From the NCBI GenBank assembly GCA_016858145.1, contig JAEHOE010000090.1:124001-188000 (forward strand): DNA of 64,000 bases, written 5' to 3'. Of this stretch, positions 25,301 through 37,700 are shown one piece after another. Position numbers and translations under genes: made by a program. The notes below the pieces were generated by a model, which saw only the letters and a list, made by a program, of their open reading frames with translations, was not told the DNA's origin and searched no databases. Source of the DNA: Edaphochlamys debaryana (lineage: Eukaryota > Chlorophyta > Chlorophyceae > Chlamydomonadales). Each line of letters begins with the position of its first letter. Position 1 is the stretch's first letter.

Positions 25301-27668
25301 CACACGCTCAGTCGCTGCCAGGGCCCAGGGAGTAGCAGTGGCAGCAGCAGCCGCCGTGGCAGGACACACGCACCAGAACGGCTGCCATCAGCCTGCCAAG
25401 CAACGGCGCGCGCATGCCGTGGTCGGCTTCGCGTTTGGGCAAGCACCTCTCCGAGAAGCATCTGGTCAGGGCAGCGATTGGGCCATGGGTAGCGACGCGG
25501 GCGCGCAGGAGCAGGGTGAAGCGCTCAAGGGCGCTGGAGGCCGCATACGAGCTTCCGCCCGGGGTCTGCAAGGTGAGAACGCACAGGCAGAAAGGATCAC
25601 ACGTCAGCTAGGCAACACGAAGCAATCAGCTGGGCAACAAGAAGAAATCAGGAGGAGACGTCAGGCAGTCCACGCTGATGGGGATGCGACTGCCCACGCA
25701 GTACAACTTTGCAACCTCGCAACCTCGCAACCCCCACCCAAGGCTCACCTGCACAGCCCTCAGTTGCCGTGCCACGACCGCGCTGACGTCTTCCGCGCTG
25801 CACATTGACAGGTACCCTTGAAACTGCGCCTTGGCAACCGCCTCCGTCGCCACCCGCAAGGCTCCCGCGCACTCCGTGAGCTGCTGGCTGCAGCTCGCGA
25901 CCTCGCCATCCGGCAGGCCTTCGGCCGCCCCCGCCGCCATCCGTGCCTCTTGGTACCGCTGCAGGGCCGCACTCAGCGCCGCCCACGCCTGGGCGCTTCC
26001 CGAGGCCGTATCCTGCTTGCTGGGGCCAGCGGCAGCGACTTTGCTCGCGCCAGCGCCGGAAGCGGCATGGCCCTTGCTGCTGGCCTTGCTGGGCCCCGCT
26101 GGCGGGGACTGCGGCGGCGGCAGAGAGGACGTCGAGGGCGTGCTGGGCGGCGGCCGTTGCGAGCCGGATGATGCAGGCCCCGGCTGCGAAACCGGCTGGG
26201 GCTGGCCTGGGCCTGCGCTGGTCTGAGCCTGCTCCGCGCCGCCGCCCGCGACCCCGACTTGGGGACCTGCCGCCGCCTTGACCAGCGGTCCAGGCGGCGC
26301 CAAACCTGGCGGCGGCGACGCATCCCCGATGCGGAGTGGTCCCGGCGGACGGGCCACGGAGGGCGGCTGGAGGCCCGGAGGCGGGGGCCCGGGCGAGGAA
26401 CGCAGCGGGCAGACTGCGTCTCTGGAAACCGCCCGTGCCGAGCCCGGCTGCTTGGGGTCGATGGGCGGGTCGTGCTGCCACCCGAGCGCCTCCGCCTGTG
26501 CGGCAGCGGACTCCTGCAGCCGCCGCGACGGCAGCGGAGGCGGGAGCTGCGGTTGAGGCCCCGGCTGCGGCGCGGCCGCTCCGGGACCCTGCTGCGCCCA
26601 TGGCGGCTGGCCCTGCGCCGGGCCCTGCTGCCCTTGCCCAGGGCCCGCACGGGCCTGCTCGTGATGGGGATCCGAAGGACCCTGCGCCTGCTCCGCCGCC
26701 CGCCTCGCCGCCAGCCGCGCATCCTCCTCGGCCAGCTTAACCGCCGCCCCCAGATATTTCTGCCGGTATTGCTGCAGCCGTGCCGCCTCCTGCTCCTGCA
26801 GCTGGCGATCAACGAGCAACTGGTGCGCCCGCTTCATCCGCTGCAGCCTCTCCGGAACTGCGGCCGCCTCGGCCGCAGACATGGCCTGCGTGTCCTTGGC
26901 TTCCAACATCTCAATGGCATGCAGAGTGCCCGCTAGTAGCACCTCTGTAGGAACTGTCTGCGCCATGCCTGGCGGGAAGGGTGGGCCCGGGGGCCCAAAG
27001 GGGGCCCCGTGGGGGCCCGGGTGCGGCACGGGCCCCATGCCGACAGGGCCCGGCGGCGGCGGCATGGGCAGCCCGACGGGCCCAGCCTCGCCGCCGCCTC
27101 CGTAAGCTCCGGCGAGCTGCCACATGACAGACTCCGGCAGGGGTGGCAGCTCCAGAGGCCATCCCTGGGGACGCGGTCCAGACCACGCGTGCGGCCCCGG
27201 CGCCTGCCCTGGCTGTGATGTGGTGGCTACGAAACCGGCTGTTGACGAGGGCCCTGGCCCGGGCGGCGGACCGTGGTTTTGGGCCACACCTGGCTGTAGC
27301 TCTGGGTTGAAGCCGGGGCCTGGGCCGAAGCCCGGGGGCACGGGCTGTGACGGATGCGGCCGGGGCGGCTGGGCGAGGAAGGGGGGCAGCATGCCACGGG
27401 GCCCAGATGTCACGGGTCCAGCCGCTGGCCCCGATGGACCAGGTCCCGCCGAGGAGTCGGCATCGATGCTGTGGTTCGCCGCGGAAGCTGCCAGCGCGCT
27501 GGCGGCTCCCGGCGCGGAACTCCCCCACCCCATGCAAATCGCCAGGATGTCGTCGGCATCCGTGAGGTCGCCGGACGCTGTCCTCAAGTTGACCCCGATA
27601 GATTCACGGGGGTGATCGTCGCGGATTGTGCTGCTCTCCGCGCGGGGCGGCAGCGAAGAGTCGCGCAT
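19338..27668 (-). CDS. Gene Y: large two-round A-B-C module protein, 2259 aa, unknown family
   Basis: Nine exons, all separated by phase 0 introns: 27668-25749, 25565-25374, 25268-25131, 24887-24114, 23986-23627, 23510-21315, 21123-20770, 20567-19800 and 19415-19338. Exon 1 is Q/P/G-rich with one helical, probably coiled-coil part (VPERLQRMKRAHQLLVDRQL). Then come module A1 (end of exon 4, ending PELFATPP), B1 (exon 5, RFRQRAAAIEHLAAALYGLYG), C1 plus a long Ala/Pro linker and A2 (exon 6, ending ALELFGREP), B2 (exon 7), C2 (exon 8) and a 26-codon last exon starting NWPSLGA. Exon layout and module order match gene X. The ATG equivalent to X's start (27911) is followed by stops after 15 codons, so I begin at the next good ATG, MRDSSLPPR. 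Frames stay open for over 2200 codons, arguing for function. No signal or membrane span; role unknown. Confidence 0.75.
19800..20567 (-). other. Module C2 exon of gene Y with a 45-bp in-frame repeat
   Basis: Within this exon, MLGGGGGIDPELYNE is directly followed by a near copy, MLGGGGGIDPELFGE (about 20190-20280). It is a 45-bp in-frame tandem duplication (unit at DNA level near 20212-20238 and 20257-20283). The exon ends at a GAG CAG|GTGGGA donor, which leads to the conserved 26-codon last exon. Confidence 0.7.
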
Positions 27669-27911
27669 CGAGATGCCGAGCTTGTCCAGCAGCCTTAAGC
27701 AAGGTCCTCTCCCCCAAGCCGTGAGGCTGTACTGTAGTCTGTGAGCACAGACAGAGCTCCTGCTGCCTGAACGAGACTGTCAACAACGGCACAGCCCCCG
27801 TCTAGAAGTCGGCGTGGAGGCCGAGGTAGAGGCGCTTCCGCAACTGATTCTGACGCTACTTCATCAATAAGACTTCACCGCGAGCTTCCCGCCGTCTTCG
27901 TCAAGATCCAT
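27669..27911 (-). pseudogene. Decayed 5' coding segment of gene Y
   Basis: Aligned with the N-terminus of gene X, this segment keeps the start (ATG at 27911, MDLDEDGGKLAVKSY), then has two consecutive TGA stops and at least one frame change before the frame of MRDSSLPPR. A piece matching X's GVPLLTV is still readable (PLLTVSFRQQELCLCSQ). About 70-80 N-terminal residues present in X are therefore lost or untranslated in Y. They might also be bypassed by an unseen upstream exon. Confidence 0.65.
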
Positions 27912-29409
27912 GTCTCCGCGCGCTCGGCCGCGGCCAAAGCGACATGGAGAATGGGAGACTACGGCTTAACAGACGTCTATGGCCCTACAGAAATGGTACA
28001 GTGGGATTGGGCGGCACGGTCTGTGGGTGCGATGGGCATGGCGCGGTCTGCATGCTGCCCCTTTGCTGCCCCACCTTGGCGATGCGGCTTCTTGCCACGT
28101 TGTTGTCGTCAAACCCACCTTGGCGTGCAGCTCGTTGCAGCTCTACGCTCTTGTCTGGCCTCACCCCGTTGATGGCATGCCTGCACCCCTCGCCTGCATT
28201 GCCCCCCCCCCTGACCCCTGCATTGCCCCCCCCCCCGTGCCGCCGTGCACCACCCGCCTACCACCCGCCCCTCCCGCCCTGCTGTGCCCTCCAGCCTTCC
28301 ACAAGAGATCCCCCCTTCCGTCCGCAAGACTTTCCCCTTGGCAGGAGGAGCTTTGGCCAGCTTGTGCACCGATACACCAGCGCTCACCCGTCGGCCCCTC
28401 GTCCTGATTGGTGGGGGACTTCATGTGGAGGGCCTTGGGCGTGTGGAGAGTTCCTTTTATGACAGCATTTCCCCATGTTGCCATGTAGCCCGCCAAGTTG
28501 GCATAGCCTTGAGCCCTTGACCCCACGTTTCCCGAAGATCACCGTACCATGCGGACGGACACAGATGTGCAGCTCTTAGCCATGGGCCCACAACAACCCC
28601 ATTGCAAGGTGCAAGGAAAGCCAGTGCGCGCGAGCAATTGGGTGCGTGAGCAGGCCCTGCCGTCCCGTCCCCGTCGTCACGTCTCCCCCTGTCATTCCCT
28701 GACCCTGGACCCTTGAATACTGTCGTAAGCGTCCTCATCTTATCTTCCCCCGACCAAACGCCATTAGCGGCCATCGACGGCCGCGCTGAGCCCAAGCGGA
28801 CACAAAGGCAGCACACGCATATGCCCCCCAAGCAAGCAGGCTGGTATAGGAGATAGTGTGACCGCAGGGCAACAACGTGCCCACCCCGGTCTGTGGGCAC
28901 TCGCTGCCTTGGATGACGCAGCAACCCATCAATTTGTCAAGTACCCGCTTGGCTTCACAACGACGACAGCAGCAACAAGGCAGTCGGGACAAGCTTCACA
29001 ACACTAGCCCTGTGCCTGGCCGTCACGCAGAAGCCCTTCTGTGATACACAAGTTCCATATCGGCCAAACTCCAAGTAATCCTATGACGATCCATGTAGGC
29101 ATACCGCTTGCCAGGCCACGGTAGCCCCACTCGCGTTCGTTCCTGGGGTGCCGCAAAGTGGGGTCACGTGAAAGCACTAACTGCCTCTGTTGTCGTGCCC
29201 TGCCGTGCACCCCGTGCACACTGCGCCTTCAGATCCCACAATCTGCGCTATCCAACTGCTGCCGCAAGTTCAAGGCCAAGCCGACTCCGCGAAGCCTTGC
29301 TGCCAACTACGCTGACCGCTGCCTCACGAGCTCAGTGCCGAGCTGGCTTGGCAGGCCCTCCACGCCCGTGCCTGGGCGGCCCCGCCTCCGCGCCCAGCGT
29401 TGGCCAGTA
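27880..29409. repeat. Spacer, tandem copy of 30240-31715
   Basis: The promoter side of gene Y and the 3' flank of copy Z align along their whole length with 30240-31715, at an offset of about 2.3 kb. Shared landmarks include GTGGGATTGGGCGGC, CTCTTGTCTGGCCTCACCC, CCTTCCACAAGAGATCCCCC and the stretch around ACACAAGTTCCATATCGGCC. No gene is seen in 27912-29331. The TTACA found at 31431 (TGTAA on the minus strand) is TTCCT here, so copy Z lacks that polyadenylation signal. Confidence 0.8.
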
Positions 29410-30270
29410 CTGCAAGGGAGCACGCAGTCAAGGGGGATCAACACCAGGAGCATCGGCTCCAGCGGCGGCGGCGGACTCCTGCAGCCGCCGCGACGGCAGC
29501 GGCGGCGGCGGTACGTGCGGAGGCGGGGGCTACGGTTGAGGCCCCGGCGGCGGCGCGGCAGCGCCGGGGCCCTGCTGCGCCCATGGCGGCTGCCCCCGTG
29601 CCGAGCCGGGCGCCGGGCCCAGCTGCCCAGGCCCAGGCCCAGGGCCCTCCCGCCCCTGCCCCTGCTGGTGATCTGCGGGCGCCTGCGCCTGCTCCGCCGC
29701 CAGCTTTGCCGCCTGCCGCGCGTCCTCTTCGGCCTTGAACTTGACCGCCGCTCCCAGGTACTTCTGCTGGATCTGCTGCGTCCGTGCCGCCTTCTGCTCC
29801 TGCAGATGGCGATCAACGAGCAACTGGTGCGCCCGCTTCATCCGCTGCAGCCGGTCCGTGACGTCGGCCACCTCAGCTGCGGACATGGCGGTCCTTGGCT
29901 TCCAACGCCTCAATCGCCTGCAGGGTGCCCGCTAGCAGTACCTCTGTCGGCTGCGCCATGCCTGGCGGGAGGGGTGGGCTGATCTCCGCGCGGGGCGGAA
30001 TCGAAAAGTCGCGGACCGAGATGCCGAGCTTGTCCAGAAGCCTCAAGCGAGGTCCCCGAAGCCGCAAGGCGCGGTGCTCTGCAGACCTTAAGCACAGATG
30101 GAGCGCCTGCTGCCTGGCGAGACTGTCAACAACGGCACGCCCAGCTCCTGAAGCAGTCGGCGAGGAGGCCGAGGTAGAGGCGCTTCCGCAACTGATTCTG
30201 ACTTTTGATCTGAGCTACTTCATCAATAAGACTCCACCGCGAGCTTCCCGCCGACTTTGTCAAGATCCAT
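29332..30270 (-). pseudogene. Copy Z: internally deleted relative of genes X and Y
   Basis: The minus-strand ATG at 30270 gives MDLDKVGGKLAVESY followed by the same double TGA stop as in Y. Further on, LRLLDKLGISVRDFS, TEVLLAGTLQAIEALEAKD and a frame-shifted DRLQRMKRAHQLLVDRHL are readable and match exon 1 of Y. Then the copy jumps to its 3' end: the last exon at 29409-29332 is preserved as 26 codons (YWPTLGAEAGPP, ending AKPARH), nearly the same as in X. Exons 2-8 and most of exon 1 are absent. So Z has a Y-like 5' end and an X-like 3' end, as expected from unequal crossing-over. It is almost certainly not translated as a family member. Confidence 0.8.
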
Positions 30271-31715
30271 GTCTCCGCGCGCTTTGGCGCGGCCAAAGCG
30301 ACATTGCGGAGACTACAGCTCGACAGTGAAGGGCCCTAAAGAACTGTCACAGTGGGATTGGGCGGCGCGCTCTGTGCGTTGCGATCAGGGGGTCGCCTGG
30401 CGCGGTGTGCACGCTGCCCCAACCTCCCCCCATGCGCCTCTTGTCTGGCCTCACCCGGTTGGTCGTTGGTGGCACCTCTCTTCCTCTTGCGTAGTGCGTA
30501 GAGCCCGGTTCCAAACAGCTACTTCCCCCGTTGTCACCGCCGCCCCCCAGTCGCGCGCCCTACATTGCACCCCTGTCGCCCTGTGCGCTACCCCTGCCGC
30601 ACCCTTCCACAAGAGATCCCCCATGCCGTCCGCAACGCTTTCCCGTCGCCATGTGGAGCGTTAAGTACGTAATGTCCTACCCCGACTGCGGCTGTACGGA
30701 AGCTTGTGCAGCGATGCGCGAGATCTCCCCGTCGTCCGGTCGTCCCGGGCGACTGGGGGAGTGGGCTCGCGGACGGGGGTTGCACTCGTGGAGGACCGTG
30801 GGTGTGGTAGATTCTTGACCAGGGGTGGTATTGACCTCTCGCTTACTCGGGTACAGAGCGTAGCCTTCGGGCCTCGCCTACCCCATGGGCCATGGCCTCA
30901 TGGCCGAGAGCAGGCGCACGGGCCACGGCGTGCGTGAGCAGGCCCCGCCGTCCCTTATCCGGCGTCACGTCCCCCCCTGTCATTCCCTGACCTCGAACGT
31001 TGAACGCTAAGAGAAGTTTCCCCCTCTCATCTTCCCCCGACCTCAACCGCCACTGGGGACCATCGACGGGCTCTCCGGGTGACCACACTGAGCCAAAGTC
31101 GACACAAAGGGAGCACACGCCTGCCCCCCCCCCCCCTAGTATAGGAGACAGTGTGACCGCAGGGCAACGAGCGTGCCCACCCCGGCCTATGGACACTCGC
31201 TGCCTTGAAACTAAGCAGCAATCCCCCAACGCGTAAAGCATCCGTTGGCGATGACGACAGCAACAACAACGCAGACGGGACAAGCTTCACAACACTAGCC
31301 GCAGGCCAAACCGACGCACATAAGCCCTTCTGTAATACACAAGTTCCATATCGGCCAAACTCCAAGTAATCCTATGTCGACTTATGTAGGCATACAGCTT
31401 GCCAGGCCAACGGTAGCCGACTCGCGTTCGTTACAGGGCTGCTGCAAGGTAGGGGTCACGTGAAAGCACCAACTGCCCCCGCTGTCGCGCCCTGCCCAGC
31501 TGCCCTGCACCCCGTGCACACTGCACCTTCAGATCCGACAATCTGAGCTACCGTATCCCAACTGCTGCCGCAAGTCCAAGGCCAAGCCGGCTCCGCGAAG
31601 CCTTGCTGCCCACTGCGCTGACCGCTGCCTCACGAGCTCAGTGCCGAGCTGGCTTGGCAGGCCCTCCACGCCCGTGCCTGGGCGGCCCCCCCTCGGCGCC
31701 CAGCGTTGGCCAGTA
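30240..31715. repeat. Spacer, tandem copy of 27880-29409
   Basis: 3' flank of gene X plus the upstream region of copy Z, homologous to the spacer between Z and Y. No gene seen. A C run at about 31126-31137 may be a mutational hot spot. Confidence 0.8.
31431..31435 (-). promoter_or_regulatory. TGTAA polyadenylation signal of gene X
   Basis: TGTAA on the minus strand about 200 bp beyond the gene X stop at 31638, a normal distance for algal genes. The corresponding site in the duplicated flank of copy Z is mutated. Confidence 0.5.
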
Positions 31716-34700
31716 CTGCAAGGGAGCACGGAGCACAGAACACACGCGGCGAGTCTCAGATTCTGCGGCTGGCATGCGGTGGCTACCCTAAGCCCCGGGC
31801 CTCGAGGTTCGCCGCTATGGTCGCCGGGTCTCAACCATAGCCTCCTCTCCTCAGGCCCAATCGTAACCCCGCCAGAGTCCACGTACCTCTTGGAGCAGGA
31901 CCGGTCCATCCGAGCCGCCTGCGCCGTCCCCCGCGCTGCGCCCCGTGCCTCCTCCTCCACCGCCTCCGCCTCCGCCGCCCGCGCGGGGTGCGTGCGTGGC
32001 GGCACGCACCTCCGGCACAGCCCTGGCGAGCGCCTTCAGGATGCGCTGATCAACTCCGGCCAGCTCCGGCAGCCGAAGCAGCAGACCCGCGCAGGCCTTG
32101 CGCTCTTGGCTCTCGGGCTCCCGAAGCGCCGACGGCACGCGGCGGCTGGACGGCGACGCAGCGGGCGGCGGCGCGGACCGCACCGTGTCGGCCTGGCCTG
32201 CCAGCCCCTGGGCAAACATCTCTGCGTACTGAGCCACAAAGGCGTCATCGGTGGAGCTAGCGCCTTCGTCAGGCGTGGCGGTGGCGGCCGCCCACTCCAC
32301 CGCGCCCAGCAGGCCCCGCGCCAGGGCCGTCAGGACCTCGGCGGCGGAGAGCGCGGGCACCCAAGACATACCGCCGGGCCTGGCGGCGGCCAGGTAGGCC
32401 AGCGCGTCCAGGCCGGAGCCGGCCGTGGAGGGGGCGCTGGCGCGCTCGAGCAGGGTGCGCAGCGCGGGCAGGCCGAGCAGCTTGGACAGCACACCCGGCG
32501 GCGCCGAGGCGGCGGCGGAGGCGAGGGCTTCGGGCCCTTGCGATTGGGACACGGCGTCCTGCGTTGCAAGCGGTGGAGGGCGGGGGTCAAGAGGGTTTGC
32601 AGCGGGACTGCGGTCAATGTTTGGAACCCCAGCGTGACGTGATGAGCCTCGTCGTGAGTGTTCCGCCCCAGCGTGTTCCGCCCTAGCGAAACGCCTGCGC
32701 ACCTGGACGGCTGCCAGCGCCAGGGCGTGGAGCGTGGCCGGCCCCAGGCAGAAGCCCGGCCCCGGCGTCGACAGCGGCAGCGGCGGCAGGCCGTACAGGG
32801 CGTGCAGCGCCGCCGCCAACCGCTCCGCCGGGCCGGCCCGCCGGCGGAAGCGCTCGGCCTGCAGGGCCGGTGCGGCCTTGGCCGCGACCTCGTTGGCACG
32901 CACGCCTTCCGCCAGCGCCCCAGGGTCTGTCCAGAGCTCCTGTGCGCCTGGTGCCAGGGCCCGGTAGGGCCCTAGGGCATCTGACATGAGCGCACAGAGC
33001 ATCAGAAGCGCCAGAGCGGGTAGGCCGCTGCCGTCGCCGGAGGCTCGCTGCGAAGGGTGGCAAAGCGGGCACGGGACCAGCACAGGACGCAACGTGTGAG
33101 CACAGCGGGCCGCAAGAGCCGGGGGGTTTGAAAGAGTATGCGGGGCATGTGCTGAGCCAGCCCGTAAACCTCAGCCCAGCGTCCAGGCATAGAGCTCGGC
33201 TGTGCTATGCTGAACACAAGCTTGACTGGACAAAAAACACGAACAGAGCCACACTATGTCTTATGGAGCTGCAGCTTCGACCGAAACCATGCTCTCACCG
33301 GCGCGGTCCCAAACAGCTCCAGCCCAGACGCTTCCGCGGGGCGCCGGGGCAGGGCCTCCAGCTGTATCGCCAGCGCCTCCGCCGCGACGTACAGCGCCGC
33401 CGCCCGGGCCTCCTGCTCCGCGTGACCTCCGCCCTTGCCCGCCGCCGCCTCCGCGATCGGCCCCGTCCCAAACTCGGGCATGGCGTCCCGCAGCGCGGCC
33501 CACAGCGCCTTGTCGCGCGCGGTCGGCGGAGGCAGCCAGCAGGGTGCTGCCGTCGGGCCGTTGGCGGCTGCATGCAGCCCCACACTACCTCCCGCAGTGA
33601 TCCCGTTGGCCTCTGCGGCCGCCTGCGGCCGCCCGTCCTGACTGCCGCTGGCACTGACAACGGACCCGTCGACGCTGCCGGCTCGCTCCCGGCCGACCCC
33701 GTTGGCCAGCACGGCGGCCGCTCCGGACCCCGCACGCTGGTGCACCTCCGCGACTGCCGCTGGGGTGAGACGGGCGCTCATGAGCCCATGGCCATGGTCA
33801 GTCCCCGGAGGGTGGCCCGTGCGGTCCGAAGCGGCGGCCTGAGGCCCCCCAGCCCCCTGCCTGCCCTGGGACAGAGGCACCAGGAGGACCGAGCCGCTGC
33901 GGCCTGGCTCGGCGCTGCCACGGGTGAGCCGCACAGGTGCGGAGGCAGCGCCAGCCGCGGCAGGCCCAGGCCCCACAGAAGACGCGATAGGCTGAGGCAC
34001 GCGCGACGGCTGAGTCGACGGTTGTGGGGCCCCAGCTGCCGGGCTGGCGCGCGGCAATATCTCTTGCAGCCGCCGAAGCCACGCGGCGCAGGCAACGCGC
34101 ACGGGCCCGTTGGGCGGGCCGAGCGTCGAGCTCGCGGCCGTCGTCTGGGGCTCTGGGGCCGCCAGCACCTCGCGCGCGCTCAGCCCGAGCTGCTCTGCAA
34201 TCAGCTGTGCTCCAGCGCTCGGCCCGTGCTTCAACACCGCGTCTGACGCACGCAAGGCCGCCTTGCAGAGCCCCCTAGCCAGGGCCTCTAGGAGCTCGGT
34301 CGCGCTCAGGAGCGCAAAGACTTGCTGTAGGCCGCCGGAGGCGCCGGAGGCGATGACGGCGAGGGGCTTCATGCCACCTTGTTGGGAGGGCGCGCTGGCG
34401 CCGTCGAGGAGGGCGCGCAGGGTGGTCAGGCCCAGGAGCTGCTGCATGGGGTCCAGAGCTCCGCCAGCCGCCACAGCGGCGGCAGCCACGACCTGGGGTC
34501 CGCCGCGCTGGGCCAGAGCGTCCTGCGTACGGCCAGCAAAGCGGGAGCAGGAAGGACGGGCGAAATACAAGTCACAAACACTGAACGCGAATCGCAGCAG
34601 CCAGGCACAGCCAAAGTGTCCTGCGAACGGCCAGCAAGATGGGAGCAGTCCGAAGCTCTCGTGGGATAGAGGAAAGCGGAAAGGACGGCCGAAACACACG

Positions 34701-37700
34701 GCGACCAGTCACTAAACTTCTGCAGCAGCTAGCCACATTGACAGGTTGCACCGACGCCGACCCCACGCACCTGCACGGCTGCCAGGGCCAGGGCGTGCAG
34801 GGTGGACGGGCCGAAGCCGAAGCTGGTGGGCTCTTCCGCCGCCGGCACGCGCGGCGCTGGCCGCAAGCCGTACAGCGCAAGCAGCTCTGCCGCCAGCCGC
34901 TCCGCCGGGCCGGCCCGCCGGCGGAAGCGCTCGGCCTGCAGCACCACAGGCGCGCTCTTGAGGTAGTTCTGGCCGACGCGAAGAGCCTGTTCAAACTCCT
35001 CCTTGCTGCTCCAGGAGCGCCGGGCGTCGGGCGCGAGAGGGGCGAAGGGCGCGATTGCGTCACGCACGAGCGCGCACAGCAGCAGCAGCGCCCAGGCGGG
35101 CAGGCCGCTTGCGTCGCCGGAGGCCCGCTGCACGGCACAGCGGGGCGCAACACAGTACGGCATGAGTAAGGGCACCGTACAAGAGGTACGGAGGAGCGAA
35201 ACGCAATGGTGGGCTGCGTAACCACGCCGCATAACGTTCCAAGCCTGCAACAGTATCACACGCATTCGCTGTGCAAGCCGGACTCACGGGCACGATGCCG
35301 AAGAGCTCCAAGGCCGACGCTTCCGCGGGCTGCCTCGGCCACACCGCCAGCTGCGCTGCCACGGACTCCGCAGCCGTTACAATGACAGCGGTGCGCGCCT
35401 CGTCCTCCTCCCAACTCCGCGCGAGCCCAGCCGCCGCCGCCGCCACCGGGCCCGTGGCGAAGACTGGCGCGGCGTCTCGCAGCGCAGCCCAGAGCGCGAG
35501 CTCCTGGCGAGACGGCGGCGGCGCGGGCATGCCGCGGCGGACGGCCTCCCTGGCGACATTGGCGGCTTGGGGCGGAGCTTCACGCTTGGTAGCGCTGGTG
35601 TCGGCGGTGGCGTGCTGGCGCGCGGCCGCTGCCGTCGCAATCGCCGGGGCCTGCGTGACGGTGTTGCTGCCGCCGGCGCCGGCGGCAGCACCGCTGGCAA
35701 CGGTGGCAGGACCGCTCGCGCGGGCGGCTGAGCCGTTGGTGCGGCTCCTCGGCATCCCGACAGCCGCCGGCACCTCCGGCCCGACGGCCGCGGCCTCAGC
35801 CTCGCGCTTGCTTTGGCGCTCGAGCTCACGTCTTAGCTCGCGCTTCCTACTGCTCTTGCTGCCAGAGCCAGTGCTGTCTGTTGCGCTAGCAGCAGTGCTG
35901 GCGGAGTCGCTCCGGAGCAGGTCCAGGCTCGGTCCGCTGGCCGGGGCTGGCGTCCCGCCCACTGGCTGCAGGAAGACGTAGCTCACGCCCCTCGCAACCG
36001 CGGCCCACACTCCCTGCCACCAAGCCTCTGCTCCCAGGGCTGCCCACAGCGCCGGCGTGGGAGGCTCGCTGGCCACTGACGATGTGAGGGCGTGCTGCAG
36101 ATTCGCGTGGAAGCGGCTGGCGTCGCCCATGGGCGCACCCAATGCCCCGGCCAGGGTGCCCTTCAGGATGCAGAGGGATACCACGCGCATCAGGTCCGAC
36201 TGAAGGACGAGCGCCCGAGCTTGGAGCTGGGACTGGCCCTCGGCACCCCGGAGCGGGCCAGACTCCTGGGTCACAACCTGCGGTGCACATCCGGGCAATG
36301 CAAAAGGTGGACGGAAAGACACGGCGCACGAGGGCACAAGGGGCGGTACGGCGGGACCTCCGTGTGGTGAAGATGCGGGGAATGGACTCACGATTGCGAC
36401 CTTGAAGAGGTTGGGCACACACAGAACCCTCCCGACTGCCTCTGCCAAAGCCGGCGGCATCCTGCCGCCCGGGCCTCGGACTTTTGCCAGGATCGGCGCA
36501 GCGAACGGGTCCGCAAGCAGGTCCTGAAGGCGCAGGGAACAACGAATGCGTTACCAGTCAGGCCCGAAGCTCTTGCCAGAGATACGAGAGACGGGCAGGA
36601 ATGCGAGGCATGGAGGAACCGGTGACGGCTCGGCTCACCAGAGCGGAGGCGAGGAGCCTTCCGAACCAGCCGTAGCCCTCATTCACTTGCAACCCGCGCA
36701 CAGGGCAGTCCGCGCGCCTGGCAAGCACCCGAGCAATCTTGCGCAGCCCGGCGCTGGACGCCAGGGAGGCGGCAGCAGCCTGCAGCAGTAGCCCAGCCTG
36801 CCCCGCAGAGCTTGTGCTTATCGGCTGCGACTGCGCAGGCAACTGCACGAGGGGATAGCATGGTTGAAAAACGTTAATCAGGATTTCAAGTCTTACAAGA
36901 GGCGGCAGCTGCCTGAGCTCTATAACCGATCCCTGATCAGACGCAACTCACCCACAGCCTCTGCGCCACGAGCGCGCTCAGCTCCTCCGGACTGCACGTC
37001 TCCATCTCCCGGCAAGCCTTTGCCTCGGGCACCGCCTGCAGGGCGTTTTGCACAGCCGCGCTGGCCGGCTCGAGGGCTGACTGAAACACACGCACAGCCG
37101 CCTTGACCCCGCTTGCGGCTGCCGCCACCGCGGCTGCCTCCGCGGCTGTCCGCGCCTGAGCGAATTGGACCACAGCTTCCTGCAGCGCCTGCCACGCGTC
37201 CTCCTCTGCAGCCGCCGCCCGCGCCGCTCCGCCGGCCGCAGCAGAACTTGCCTGCCACCCGAGCCCCACGGCCCCTGCAGCCGGCTGCGCAGCGGCTGAC
37301 GGGGCCGCGGCCGACCCTGCGCCGGACCGTGTTGCCGCGGCGGTCGGCAGCGTGAAGGGCGCTGCGCTGGGGTTGAGGCTCTTCCGGGGTGGGGGCTGCT
37401 GCCCGGGCTCGGCAGGCCTGGACGCCTCCGCCTGCGGCTGCGGCTGCGGCTGCGGCTGCGGCTGCGGCTGCTGCTCTTGGGGCGGATTGGCCGACGGCCC
37501 CTGCAGAGCTTCCGGCAGCTGCTGCGACCCAGATCCTGTCTGGATCCCGGATGTCGTCGGGGTGACCCTGACAGCCTGCTCTGAGCGCAGGGGCTCCGGT
37601 GCCTGGGCATCCGCGCTGTCCGGTCCAAGCCCTGTCTGGACCGGGCGCTCCGAGTGCTGTTGCACTTGCGCGGGGGCGGACCCGGGCACTGGGTGCAGGG

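Noticed and set aside
28200..28240. C-run arrays as CRISPR or satellite DNA
   Set aside because: Runs of C with no spacer-repeat periodicity. Such runs occur throughout the window.
31529..32005. 158-codon minus-strand frame continuing past the gene X donor
   Set aside because: It is out of frame with exon 8. The phase 0 acceptor at 31715 gives the 26-codon last exon that is conserved in Y and Z.
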